A stretch of DNA of 64,000 bases from Paraburkholderia nodosa DSM 21604 (GTDB lineage Bacteria > Pseudomonadota > Gammaproteobacteria > Burkholderiales > Burkholderiaceae), in contig NZ_JAFA01000012.1 in the NCBI RefSeq assembly GCF_000519185.1, positions 1-64,000 of the forward strand, read 5' to 3'. Below the pieces are notes generated by a model. The model worked only from the letters and a program-made list of their open reading frames with translations. It was not told the DNA's origin and searched no databases. Position numbers and translations under genes: made by a program. Every line of letters starts with the position of its first letter. Within the stretch, counting starts at the first letter, position 1. Below are positions 32,306 through 40,081 of the stretch, piece by piece.

Positions 32306-34113
32306 GCATCTGTGGGCTGCGGTTTGCGCTTGAGCGTCGGCTTGACGTTGTCGACCTGCGCGGCCTCTGTCACCATCGCCGCCCCGGCACGAGGTTTAGC
32401 CGCGGCCTTCTTCGCAGCGGGTGCCTTCACTGCAGGCGTCTTCTTAGCAGCTACCTTCTTGGCAGCGACTTTCTTTGCGGGCGCTGGCGCTGCCGGTGCA
32501 GCCTTCGCGGTCGGCTTCGGTGATGCAGGAGGCACCTTCTTTGCGGGCGCCGGCTTTTCCTTCGGCTTCGGCCGCATATCGGTCTCGACCTGTTTGCGCA
32601 CGACACCCGGGTCGATGCCGCGTTCGCGTGCGATCGCCTCGAGCAGCTCGGGCTTGCCGGTCGAATAGGTGGCCGCAACGGATTCGTCGATCAGTGCGAT
32701 ATCCATCACCATCCGGCCGAGCGCTTCCGAATCCTTCGCCAGCTCGTCGAGTTTCTTCGCAAAATCCGCTTCACTGATGACGGACTTGCCCCAGTCGTAG
32801 AGCTTGCAAAGACGCTTCTGGTTTTCGTTCCACAGGCGTCGATAGAACGTGACGGCGACGATCTTCAGGTCGAAGTCATCGAGGCCGGTGCCGTCGTGTG
32901 CCTCGCGCACCTGACGGAAGAGCTCGCCGCGATATGCGTCGGCCTTTTTCTTCTTCGCGAGCTCGGCCGACTGCGACGGGTTCGACGTGCCCGCGCTGCG
33001 CGCTTCGATGCCCTTATCGGCGAGTGCCTTCTTCAGATCCGCCCTCGGCATGACGTCGATCAGCTTGCCATCGTGCGGGCTCTCCAGGAGTGACGAGGCC
33101 TTCACGCCCTTGGCGCCGATGATCTGGCGATACGAGCGGCGCTTCGGGTCCTCGTAGCAGGTGTCGTCGAGCTGCACGAGGCCGCCCTGCAGCTGGCTGT
33201 ACTGGTGCGGCAGCGCAGCCTTCGCCTCTTTTCCGGTGATGACTGCGCGCCCAGTTGCTTCGGCGTCTGCGCGTTTCTGCGCAGCAGATGCTTCGCGCTT
33301 CTTCGCGAAGCACGCCGGATCCGTGCAGATCTCTTTGCCGCGCACGTCTTCGAACAGCTCGGGCTGGTTGCCGGTGCGCTTCGGGCACGGGCCGCACGCG
33401 CCGGCCGCAGGAACGAGCGCCGCGTCGGCCGTCTTGAACGGCGCCTGGTCGAGACGCAACATGTATGTGCGCTCGATGTGCTCGGACGCAGCCTTGACCG
33501 TTCGCGGCTCGCCGTTGATATACGGGGCGGTCAGTTCCTTCGCTGCTTTGTCCTGCAGGTCGGTGGGCAGACGCGCGATCATCAGCGCGGTCTTCGCGTT
33601 CAGCTTCTCTTCGAAGAACAGCTTGCGCGTCTGCACATTGAGCGCGCACAGCTTCAGGCGTTGTGCGACGTACGTGCGCGTCTGGCTGACCTCGGCTGCG
33701 ATTTGCTCGAGCGTGTGGCCACGATCGGAGAGGACCTTGTAGCCGTCGGCCTCCTCGAGCGGATGCAGATCCTTCCGCTGCAGGTTCTCGACGATCTGGA
33801 TGTGCAGCACCTCGTCGTCCGTGAGATCGCGCACGAGCACGGGAACTTCGGACAGGCCTGCGGTATTGGCCGCACGGAAGCGGCGCTCGCCAGCGACGAT
33901 CTCGTACAGTCCAGTAACGTCATCCGGCCACGGGCGCACGAGCAGCGGCTGCAGGACGCCATGTTTGCGCACGCTCTCGGTGAGCTCTGCCTGCTCGGTC
34001 TCGGGGAAGCGCTTTCGGGGGTTCGTGGGCGACGGACGCACGGCGCCGAGGCGCAAGAATTCGACGGTCTGCACGGAATAATCTCCTGATCTATTTGGGT
34101 CATTCACGCTCAT
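32275..34113 (-). CDS. Phage ParB/Spo0J-like DNA-binding protein with histone-H1-like tail
   Basis: A 612-aa protein. Residues about 15-105 are a ParB N-domain with the CTP-site pattern IVAGERRFRAANTAG and the ENLQRKDLHPLEEADGY block, followed by a helix-turn-helix (LEQIAAEVSQTRTYVAQRLKL). A central region has a cysteine cluster (CGPCPKR, ICTDPACFAKK) that may bind zinc. The end, residues about 515-585, is Lys/Ala/Pro-rich (PAKKVAAKKVAAKKTP) like histone H1. No ParA partner exists here, so it may organise or protect phage DNA, or regulate, rather than partition a plasmid. Confidence 0.85.
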   Translation of the reverse strand: MSVNDPNRSGDYSVQTVEFLRLGAVRPSPTNPRKRFPETEQAELTESVRKHGVLQPLLVRPWPDDVTGLYEIVAGERRFRAANTAGLSEVPVLVRDLTDDEVLHIQIVENLQRKDLHPLEEADGYKVLSDRGHTLEQIAAEVSQTRTYVAQRLKLCALNVQTRKLFFEEKLNAKTALMIARLPTDLQDKAAKELTAPYINGEPRTVKAASEHIERTYMLRLDQAPFKTADAALVPAAGACGPCPKRTGNQPELFEDVRGKEICTDPACFAKKREASAAQKRADAEATGRAVITGKEAKAALPHQYSQLQGGLVQLDDTCYEDPKRRSYRQIIGAKGVKASSLLESPHDGKLIDVMPRADLKKALADKGIEARSAGTSNPSQSAELAKKKKADAYRGELFRQVREAHDGTGLDDFDLKIVAVTFYRRLWNENQKRLCKLYDWGKSVISEADFAKKLDELAKDSEALGRMVMDIALIDESVAATYSTGKPELLEAIARERGIDPGVVRKQVETDMRPKPKEKPAPAKKVPPASPKPTAKAAPAAPAPAKKVAAKKVAAKKTPAVKAPAAKKAAAKPRAGAAMVTEAAQVDNVKPTLKRKPQPTDAWPFPNTGRP

Positions 34114-34123
34114 TCAAGAGCGT

Positions 34124-34570
34124 TCAATGCACCACGCGGTCGGCGGCCGGAGCCGGAGTGGGCGCGGCCGCGCCGAGGACGGCTTCGAAGATCCGTGCGA
34201 GCGCTGTCGCGCTGAAGCGCGGTTCCGGCGCGCCGCGGGTCTCTGCGTGCGCGCGGTAGAGCTCGAGGGCGTGGCGCCATTCGGCGTTGTCGGTGCCGGG
34301 TTGGACCAGCAGCGGCATCCAGTTGCCGGCGCCGTACATGCGGTCGTACGAGGCGAAGAGGTCGCGGCGCGTGTCGTTCACCGGGATCGAGATCGAGGGG
34401 TCGACGTTCGCGCCGAGCTCGTGCGTGCAGCCCATGGCAAATTCGCGATGCGGTTCCGTATTCCGGTCGAACACGATCGTCGCGACGCGTCGGCCGTCTT
34501 CGCCGAGCGCGGTCATGTGCATCGCGAGATCGGTGTGGCGGGAATCGTTGAAGACGAAAATAGTTTTCAT
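34124..34570 (-). CDS. Hypothetical phage protein (148 aa)
   Basis: MKTIFVFNDSRHTDLAMHMTALGEDG ... ATIVFDRNTEPHREFAMGCTHELG. No domain recognised. It shares an ATGA overlap with the small gene upstream and precedes the ParB-like gene by 10 bp in the same operon. Confidence 0.6.
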   Translation of the reverse strand: MKTIFVFNDSRHTDLAMHMTALGEDGRRVATIVFDRNTEPHREFAMGCTHELGANVDPSISIPVNDTRRDLFASYDRMYGAGNWMPLLVQPGTDNAEWRHALELYRAHAETRGAPEPRFSATALARIFEAVLGAAAPTPAPAADRVVH

Positions 34571-34740
34571 GGCTTCGCTCTCTTCGAGTATTGCGTCATG
34601 CGCTGGCGCTTGGCGGCGCGCAGCTGCGCGCGGGCGATTCGGTATGCGTCCCTGAAATCCATGCTCCCGTCGTCGACGGAGGCGAAGAGTTGGAACAGGG
34701 TCGGCGAGGGGACTCGGCGCCTAGTACGAGGTTTCTTCAT
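34567..34740 (-). CDS. Small basic phage protein (57 aa)
   Basis: Reads MKKPRTRRRVPSPTLFQLFA, then a helical part with FRDAYRIARAQLRAAKRQR. Highly basic, possibly nucleic-acid binding. Its stop overlaps the next ATG (ATGA), and its start lies inside the end of the preceding gene, which supports real translation. Confidence 0.5.
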   Translation of the reverse strand: MKKPRTRRRVPSPTLFQLFASVDDGSMDFRDAYRIARAQLRAAKRQRMTQYSKRAKP

Positions 34741-35071
34741 CGCGGAGGCTCAGCTGCTGCATACCTCCGCCCACGGGGAGATCCTGCAGCGCGCGCTTCA
34801 GCTCCCACGTGCCGATCGGCTGCACGCGCAGCTGGCGGACGAACAGGCGAGACGCGGCTTCGTCGAGGAACGTGATCCCGTAGATCGCGCCCTTGCCGAA
34901 TGCCTTCGTGAAGGCCTGGAGTGCGGGTTCGTCGTCAGTGGCCTCGCAGGCCGGCACGTCGACGCGCACGAACGATTCACCGCCGATGGTGAGGTCGGAG
35001 ACACGGCCTGCAATGCGTTGGTGTCCGAACAATTCAACCAAGGCCCATTGCTCGAATTTCTGCTCGCTCAT
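34721..35071 (-). CDS. Hypothetical phage protein (116 aa)
   Basis: MSEQKFEQWALVELFGHQRIAGRVSDLTIGGESFVRVDVP: a beta-rich N-terminus, with the C-terminal part YGITFLDEAASRLFVRQLRVQPIGTWEL. This type is frequent in Burkholderia-group prophages without known function. Confidence 0.6.
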   Translation of the reverse strand: MSEQKFEQWALVELFGHQRIAGRVSDLTIGGESFVRVDVPACEATDDEPALQAFTKAFGKGAIYGITFLDEAASRLFVRQLRVQPIGTWELKRALQDLPVGGGMQQLSLRDEETSY

Positions 35072-35156
35072 CTCGAATCCTTAAAAAATGGGGCGCTGTA
35101 CGAGCCGCCACCGAGAGCACGCGGTCGGGGAAATTGCCGCGCGCCTGAGAGCTTGG

Positions 35157-36005
35157 TTAGCTGGGCATCGCGATCGCGGCGCCAGTGGAGTACGGAGGGA
35201 AATAGCGGGTCGCGCGAGCGACAGCCGTATCGAGTTCGAGCACCGCGGCTTCGCCTTCGTCGTGCGCGAGGTCGTAGAGCGCGGGCAGGCCGGTTTCGAG
35301 TGCTGCCTTCACCTCGTCGCGATTCGCCAGACGGCCCTCGCGGTACCAGAACGTCTGCTCGGGTTCGCCCATCCGGAAGATCACGCCATTACGGATGCTC
35401 ACGGCCATCGAATCACGGGTGACCCATACGAGCGCGACACCCGGGTTGTGGTCGAACATCGTTCCGGCCGGTGCCTGCTTGTTCATCGGCATGCCTGAGT
35501 CGCGGCGCGAGGCGCGCGGATTGACGATGAACGGGCAGACCTGCGCCGCGAACTTCGCGCACTCGACATGGCACGGCGGCTCGCCGGACGTGCGGCTGAC
35601 GGCCGATGTCGGCCCGATCACGAATGCCTTGTACTGGCCGAGCTGCGTGCCGCAGATCCAGCAGCGCTTGTAATAGATGCACGTCGCGAACTTCTCCGTA
35701 TCGGCGACGCGAAAGTCCGGCTTGCCGTCGATGCGGGCGACGAAATACGGAATCGGATAGCCGCGGGAATCGAGGGGTAGCGCGCGCATGCGCACCGGAA
35801 CTTCCGGCAAGCCTTGCCGGAGCGCGATCGACGTCATGGAAACCCCATGCGGAAGGCGCGCCGCGGCCGCGCCTCCGTCAGAGCCCGATACATCGTTCGC
35901 GGGGGCGGAAAAGTGGGCGTCGTATCGCTTCGCGACCGCGAGCATGGACCAGGCAACGCAGCCGCTCGCGATGGAGGCGAGGCCGAGATATCCGAGAGCG
36001 CTCAT
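35157..36005 (-). CDS. Membrane-anchored phage protein with Cys cluster
   Basis: About 282 aa. One N-terminal membrane helix (ALGYLGLASIASGCVAWSMLAVAKRYD) and a soluble domain with CIYYKRCWICGTQLGQ and CHVECAKFAAQVCPF, a probable zinc site. Start 36005 is favoured by GAGG 6 bp upstream; an ATG at 36017 is in frame. Function unknown. Confidence 0.6.
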   Translation of the reverse strand: MSALGYLGLASIASGCVAWSMLAVAKRYDAHFSAPANDVSGSDGGAAAARLPHGVSMTSIALRQGLPEVPVRMRALPLDSRGYPIPYFVARIDGKPDFRVADTEKFATCIYYKRCWICGTQLGQYKAFVIGPTSAVSRTSGEPPCHVECAKFAAQVCPFIVNPRASRRDSGMPMNKQAPAGTMFDHNPGVALVWVTRDSMAVSIRNGVIFRMGEPEQTFWYREGRLANRDEVKAALETGLPALYDLAHDEGEAAVLELDTAVARATRYFPPYSTGAAIAMPS

Positions 36006-36006
36006 G

Positions 36007-36282
36007 TCATTCCTCATCTGCGTCATTGGCTGCGAGTCGCTTCAGATCGACGGTGTGTTCGTCGAACGCGAAACACGTTTGGGTGCGGGCCGCGGCGCGC
36101 GGCGTCACATGGCGGCCGACGTGGCGCTGCGGTCGGCCGACGATCTGCGCGCGGACCGCGGCTTGCACGGCGGCGCGAACCGCGGGATTGAGCAGCGCTT
36201 CGTCCGGCGCGCCTTCGACGCCGAGCGTTCGGCACGCTTGCGCGAGCAGCTCGTCGGGGAGGCGGGTGGGCGTCGGTCGCAT
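36007..36282 (-). CDS. Hypothetical phage protein (91 aa)
   Basis: MRPTPTRLPDELLAQACRTLGV ... VRAAVQAAVRAQIVGRP: helical N-terminus, basic middle. Unrecognised. Second gene after PL in the leftward operon. Confidence 0.5.
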   Translation of the reverse strand: MRPTPTRLPDELLAQACRTLGVEGAPDEALLNPAVRAAVQAAVRAQIVGRPQRHVGRHVTPRAAARTQTCFAFDEHTVDLKRLAANDADEE

Positions 36283-36290
36283 GGCTGGGC

Positions 36291-36503
36291 TCACAGGCAG
36301 CGCGTGAGGCTGCACGTCGTGTCGCCAGCAGCGAGGCGATCCTCGTATTGCTGGTAGCCGAGCACGAGCAGGTAGACGAACGCGACGCCGAGAACGGCCA
36401 GGGCGTTGCGAACGATGCGGAAAGCGCGCTTCAGCGCACGGGCACCACGCGACGACGCGCTGGGTGTGCTGGCGGTGGGGTTGGCTTGCTGTTGCTGGGA
36501 CAT
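36291..36503 (-). CDS. Small membrane protein, first gene of the PL operon
   Basis: A 70-aa protein with a Gln/Ser-rich N-terminus and one membrane helix (ALAVLGVAFVYLLVLGYQQY). It starts about 30 nt after the inferred PL transcript start, the position of N or Kil-type genes in lambda, but shows no arginine-rich N-like motif. Confidence 0.55.
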   Translation of the reverse strand: MSQQQQANPTASTPSASSRGARALKRAFRIVRNALAVLGVAFVYLLVLGYQQYEDRLAAGDTTCSLTRCL

Positions 36504-36541
36504 CGTTCGCTCCGTGTGCGTGTTGCGATCTGATGGAGCGA

Positions 36542-36570
36542 ATATTAGGCAATGCCATATCTCTTGTAAA
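36542..36570 (-). promoter_or_regulatory. PL-like early promoter
   Basis: On the minus strand TTTACA (36565-36570), a 17-bp spacer and TAATAT (36542-36547). One operator lies in the spacer and another just upstream of -35, so repressor would block it. Confidence 0.75.
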
Positions 36571-36581
36571 GAGGCATTGCC
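36548..36581. promoter_or_regulatory. Left operators (two GGCA[A/T]TGCC sites)
   Basis: GGCAATGCC at 36548-36556 and GGCATTGCC at 36573-36581, reverse complements of each other, 25 bp apart. They match the sites between the repressor and cro genes. Confidence 0.75.
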
Positions 36582-36641
36582 ATATTTTTTTCAGGGCGGG
36601 CAGAATGCGCGGGAAGCATTCCAACCACACGGGGTACAGAA

Positions 36642-37076
36642 ATGAGAACGATGAAAACGCTGGCGGCAGCAGCGCTGGCGGCGGGGTGTATCAGTGCTCA
36701 CGCGCAACAGCAGCCGAGCGGGCCGCCGGACGGCGACGTGGTGAAGGCTGCGGTTAGGGCGCTAGCGCCGCGCCCGGAATGGGCGAATGTGACGATCGAC
36801 AGGCGCGAAGAGAAGACGCTTTCGCTGACGATCCACTACAAGGTGCCCCCGGCGGAAGGTATTGCCACATCGGAGGCCGATACCGAGGCCCTGGTGGTCG
36901 CGGTCGCTCAGGGGCTGGCGAAGGCCGGACATTCGCCGGCGAAGGAGAACAGGCTGATCTTTGTGAACGCGACGCGAGACGTTCTCGGCGTAACTGGGGA
37001 GAAGAGGGTGCAGTTCTTGGGGACGGCGATCTATCGGCCTGATCGCGACGGTGTGTCGTTCAAGCCGACTCTTTGA
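36642..37076 (+). CDS. Exported phage moron protein
   Basis: A 144-aa protein with a signal peptide (MRTMKTLAAAALAAGCISAHAQ; start 36642 or 36651) and a small alpha/beta domain (NVTIDRREEKTLSLTIHYKVPPAEG, EALVVAVAQGLAKAGHSP). It is the only rightward gene left of the repressor and diverges from PL, a typical place for a gene expressed in the lysogen. Function unknown. Confidence 0.6.
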   Translation: MRTMKTLAAAALAAGCISAHAQQQPSGPPDGDVVKAAVRALAPRPEWANVTIDRREEKTLSLTIHYKVPPAEGIATSEADTEALVVAVAQGLAKAGHSPAKENRLIFVNATRDVLGVTGEKRVQFLGTAIYRPDRDGVSFKPTL

Positions 37077-37337
37077 TCATTGGGTCGCCAGGTTCGCCAG
37101 CTGGCGGCCAAGCACGAAAATGGGCTCGAGGAGCCCCATGGCGTTATCGCTATTCGCACCGACGATGCCGAACCGGGTTTCGCCGTCGGAGCATAAATCG
37201 ATATAGAGATGGGCGTAGACGGAAAACGACGCTGCACCTATGCCTACTGCATGGGGCGCGAATGGCTTTCGATACGCGTCCAGATAGACGACCTTATCCT
37301 GCCTTCTTCCGCGCGGTGGGTCTTCGTGCTCCGCCAT
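37077..37337 (-). CDS. Hypothetical protein downstream of the repressor
   Basis: An 86-aa protein from MAEHEDPPRGRRQDKVVYLDAYRKPF; the C-terminus is more hydrophobic (FGIVGANSDNAMGLLEPIFVLG). It overlaps the 3' end of the repressor gene by 44 bp, so it is probably co-expressed with it from the maintenance promoter, as rexA/rexB are in lambda. No sequence link to Rex is visible. Confidence 0.5.
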   Translation of the reverse strand: MAEHEDPPRGRRQDKVVYLDAYRKPFAPHAVGIGAASFSVYAHLYIDLCSDGETRFGIVGANSDNAMGLLEPIFVLGRQLANLATQ

Positions 37338-37821
37338 GTACGCCCCGGGTCTTAAGCTGCTGCTGCGCATAGGAGGGCGGATGGGTTTCGACGCCGTCCT
37401 GCAGCAAGTCGCGCATCAGCGACAAACGCTTGGGGCTCAGCTGACCGCTCTCGAAGGCTTCTCTGAGTTCGCTAATAAATTCTTCCAACTTGTTGCGCTC
37501 ACTTTTTAAGCCTCCTGATACATCAGCGGAACCAGGGTTTACCTCGGGGTTTATGCGGAGTGAGTTTTCTTTTGTCCCCCCCCACGGATCGGACACGCGC
37601 TCCGTGAAGATAAGGTCGAAGCCCCAATATTCGAGGTCAGCGACATCGCTGAAATAGTGAATCATTGGCTCGATCCGCGTTTTAGCAACGCGACCGAATT
37701 TGACCCAGTCCTGCACGGATGCAGGCTTCACGCCCATAGCGTCCGCGAACGCCTTCTTCGTGACGCCCTTTTTCTTGATGGCGGCCGCTATGGCATCGCC
37801 TAATTCTTTCCCAGTAAGCAT
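37294..37821 (-). CDS. CI-like phage repressor without a peptidase domain
   Basis: A 175-aa regulator. An N-terminal helix-turn-helix (GVTKKAFADAMGVKPASVQDWVKFGRV, residues about 19-45) is followed by a charged linker and a helical tail (NKLEEFISELREAFESGQLSPKRLSLMRDLL). The S24 self-cleavage domain of lambda CI is absent, so induction must occur by another route, for example an antirepressor. Its ATG overlaps an operator-like AGCATTGCC, suggesting autoregulation. Confidence 0.75.
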   Translation of the reverse strand: MLTGKELGDAIAAAIKKKGVTKKAFADAMGVKPASVQDWVKFGRVAKTRIEPMIHYFSDVADLEYWGFDLIFTERVSDPWGGTKENSLRINPEVNPGSADVSGGLKSERNKLEEFISELREAFESGQLSPKRLSLMRDLLQDGVETHPPSYAQQQLKTRGVHGGARRPTARKKAG

Positions 37822-37882
37822 TGCCTAATTTGACCCGTTGGACGGTCGATGCGGCAATGCCTTGCTAAAATGAGGCAATGCC
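37817..37882. promoter_or_regulatory. Right operators (three sites)
   Basis: AGCATTGCC at 37817-37825 (one mismatch, covering the repressor start), GGCAATGCC at 37853-37861 and GGCAATGCC at 37874-37882. The last sits between the -35 and -10 of PR. Confidence 0.75.
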
Positions 37883-37889
37883 ATATAAT
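37862..37889 (+). promoter_or_regulatory. PR-like promoter with near-leaderless transcript
   Basis: TTGCTA (37862-37867), 16-bp spacer, perfect TATAAT (37884-37889). The transcript should begin near 37896, one base before the cro-like ATG at 37897. Confidence 0.7.
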
Positions 37890-37896
37890 GCAGCCC

Positions 37897-38157
37897 ATGA
37901 GCGAGACCTACACCGACGCTGTCCTGCGGGCCAGCAAGCTTCTTGGCGGCAACGCGGCGCTTGCGCGCGCGATCGGCGTGAAACCGCCGACCGTGCAGCA
38001 GTGGGTGAACGGCGAACGGCCGGTTCCCCCAAAGCGCTGCGTAGCTATCGAAAAACTCACGAATGGCTCGGTGAGCCGCAAGAGCCTGCGACCAAGCGAT
38101 TGGGCAGAGTGCTGGCCCGATCTCGCGCAGGCGTTGCCAGCTGAACAGGGGATCTGA
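37897..38157 (+). CDS. Cro/YdaS-like antirepressor
   Basis: An 86-aa DNA-binding protein: LLGGNAALARAIGVKPPTVQQWVNGERPVPPKRCVAIEKLTNG is the YdaS/Cro-type helix-turn-helix. It is divergent from the repressor and first in the rightward operon, the position of lambda cro. It probably binds the same GGCAATGCC operators to commit to lysis. Confidence 0.82.
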   Translation: MSETYTDAVLRASKLLGGNAALARAIGVKPPTVQQWVNGERPVPPKRCVAIEKLTNGSVSRKSLRPSDWAECWPDLAQALPAEQGI

Positions 38158-38520
38158 ATGAAGCTTTTCAGCGGATTTTTGCTGCCGGCCGCCGAAGTCG
38201 GGCTCGGCTGGTTCTGGCTGGCGGGCGGACACGACGTCGCGGGTCGCCTGCTGACGTTCTATTGGTGGTTGATCGTGGCGATCACGTTCGCCTTCGCGTT
38301 CGTCATTGTGATCGCCCGGTTGGCCTCCGATCGCGCGATCCCTATTCCGGGGACGACGCGCGCGCGCCGCATCCGGTCTCGCGCGGTGATCTTCGCGCGC
38401 GTCATCGCGCAGGTGGCAATCGGCTGCACGTCGCTGGCGGTCTTTTCGCTCGCCGGTTGGCTGTTCGCGATGTTTGCGCTGCTGCTCGCGACTGATGAGA
38501 AGAAGCCGGCGGGTGCGTGA
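38158..38520 (+). CDS. Phage membrane protein (120 aa)
   Basis: Three to four hydrophobic helices (LTFYWWLIVAITFAFAFVIVIA, AVIFARVIAQVAIGCTSLAVFSLAGW) with a basic loop (TTRARRIRSR). The ATG directly follows the cro-like stop. Possibly a superinfection-exclusion or early membrane protein; that is a guess. Confidence 0.6.
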   Translation: MKLFSGFLLPAAEVGLGWFWLAGGHDVAGRLLTFYWWLIVAITFAFAFVIVIARLASDRAIPIPGTTRARRIRSRAVIFARVIAQVAIGCTSLAVFSLAGWLFAMFALLLATDEKKPAGA

Positions 38521-38901
38521 ATGGCTGAGCGCTCGCTGCACGAAGTCCTCGCCGACGTCATCGATGCTGGTCATCGATACCCGGCACTCCAGCTGGAGAT
38601 CCTGCATTGCCTCTACGAAGGCGAGCGACTCCGCGAGGGACTGTTTAGCGTGGATTGCGACGCAACCTCGCGCGGCTCGAGCGCCGGCGCGGAGTTGACG
38701 GTCCTGACCACGAAGCTGTGGCCGACAGATTGGCTGTTGCAATTCGCGCGCGCTGTTAGCTGCGGCGTTATGCCCGAGGCGGTACTGCCGACGGCGGATG
38801 AATCGAATGGACATGTGATCTCGCGTTCGCGTGAGGAACATGAAGCGAATTTAACTACCGGTGCGTTCATGCGCATTCCTGAATATTTGAATACGGAGTA
38901 A
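38521..38901 (+). CDS. Hypothetical phage protein (126 aa)
   Basis: MAERSLHEVLADVIDAGHRYPALQLEILHCLYEGERL, acidic and helical. It abuts the preceding stop codon and lies directly before the CII-like gene. No family recognised. Confidence 0.55.
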   Translation: MAERSLHEVLADVIDAGHRYPALQLEILHCLYEGERLREGLFSVDCDATSRGSSAGAELTVLTTKLWPTDWLLQFARAVSCGVMPEAVLPTADESNGHVISRSREEHEANLTTGAFMRIPEYLNTE

Positions 38902-38906
38902 CCCTT

Positions 38907-39224
38907 ATGAATGCCGTTGCCCAGACGGTCCAGAGCATGCTTCCGCGCGTGCCGATCGTCGAAAAACTCTTACGCGATGCGTTCTCGGATCCGAAGAAGA
39001 AACAGGCGATTCTCGAAGCCACTGGCTGGGACGTCTCGATGCTGTCGAAGATCCTGTCGAACACGGCGGGCATCACGCTCGAGCACCAGACCGCCGTTAT
39101 CGACGCGCTCGACCTCGTCATCGTGCCCAAGAGCTACATGGAATATCTCGCTCAGGGCAATGTGATCGGGAGTAACTGCCGTTGCGCGCGCATGAGCATG
39201 GGCGCGTGCGGCGCGGCCGCGTAA
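38907..39224 (+). CDS. CII-like transcriptional activator
   Basis: A 105-aa protein with the phage CII pattern: AILEATGWDVSMLSKILSNTAGITLEHQTAVIDALDL, a helix-turn-helix of the PF05269 type. CII activates lysogeny promoters for repressor and integrase. It occupies the lambda cII place between cro and the replication genes. No obvious TTGC-N6-TTGC site was found near the repressor or xis. The Cys-rich end (NCRCARMSMGAC) is unusual. Confidence 0.7.
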   Translation: MNAVAQTVQSMLPRVPIVEKLLRDAFSDPKKKQAILEATGWDVSMLSKILSNTAGITLEHQTAVIDALDLVIVPKSYMEYLAQGNVIGSNCRCARMSMGACGAAA

Positions 39225-39279
39225 GAGCTGGGCCAGCTGTATTCAATATTCGTCGTCTCAACGCGCGGGGTCGCAACGC

Positions 39280-39549
39280 ATGTCGTTTCATCTATCGAAT
39301 CTCGCATGGGAAATCGAGCTTCGCGGTCCGCAGAAGCTCGTTTTGCTTTGCCTGTCGCATTTGAGCGTGCAGAGCACGTGTGAGTGCAGCGTGACGATCG
39401 CGCGGCTGATGGTGCTGTGTGGCATGTCGTCGTCCGGCGTTCGCCAGCAGATCGGCTCGCTCGTCGCGCTCGGCCTCGTGGAGGAGCTGCGCGACGGGCG
39501 CCAAACCTTCTACCGCGTGAACGTCCATGTGCGCGATGAGCGAGTCTAG
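39280..39549 (+). CDS. Winged-helix phage protein, replication region
   Basis: An 89-aa winged-helix domain: LRGPQKLVLLCLSHLSVQ, SVTIARLMVLCGMSSSGVRQQIGSLVALGLVEELRDGRQTFYRV. It resembles the N-terminal domain of phage replication initiators standing alone. It overlaps the next gene by 14 bp. Confidence 0.65.
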   Translation: MSFHLSNLAWEIELRGPQKLVLLCLSHLSVQSTCECSVTIARLMVLCGMSSSGVRQQIGSLVALGLVEELRDGRQTFYRVNVHVRDERV

Positions 39550-40081
39550 AAAGACACCGGAGTTCAACGCCGGGCTCGTCGACGCAGCGATCCGGCGGCA
39601 CGTGGATCATCGCGCGAACCTGTTGATTCCTGAGGCCTCGATCCGCTACGGCCTCGGCGGCAAGATCGGCGAATACCGCGCCGACTTCGTGATGGTCACG
39701 CGCGCCGGTTACGCGACCGAGCTCGAGGTGAAGGTCTCGCTCGGCGACTGGCGCAAGGATCTGTCGAAGCCGAAGTGGGTGGGCATGCCTGGCTGGATTA
39801 CTCGCTTCGTGTACGTCGTGCCCGAGCAGCTCGGCATTCCCGAGTTCGTGCCCGCGCACGCGGGCGTCTGGCACGTGAAGCCGACCCGCGTCGACCATTT
39901 CAGCACGCGGCCTGACGGCTACAAGATCACGCTCGCTCGCGCGCCGCACGTGCTTGGCCGCGAGAAGGTGCCGGCCGCCGTGATCGGCACGTGGCACAAA
40001 AACCTCTACTACCGCTATTGGGACCAGCGCATGACGCTCGAGAAGCGCATCCCGCGCGCGGTCCGTGAAGGTGTTGCATGA
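39536..40081 (+). CDS. MmcB-like PD-(D/E)XK phage protein
   Basis: A 181-aa protein. The core IGEYRADFVMVTRAGYATELEVKVSLGDWRKDL has the Asp ... Glu-x-Lys arrangement of PD-(D/E)XK nucleases as in MmcB-type DNA-repair proteins. It probably acts on DNA during replication or recombination. ATG 39536 preferred; 39527 is in frame. ATGA overlap with the next gene. Confidence 0.65.
   Translation: MSESRKTPEFNAGLVDAAIRRHVDHRANLLIPEASIRYGLGGKIGEYRADFVMVTRAGYATELEVKVSLGDWRKDLSKPKWVGMPGWITRFVYVVPEQLGIPEFVPAHAGVWHVKPTRVDHFSTRPDGYKITLARAPHVLGREKVPAAVIGTWHKNLYYRYWDQRMTLEKRIPRAVREGVA

Noticed and set aside
32275..34113. Plasmid-type partition locus
   Set aside because: ParB-like only; no ParA, and int/xis show chromosomal integration.
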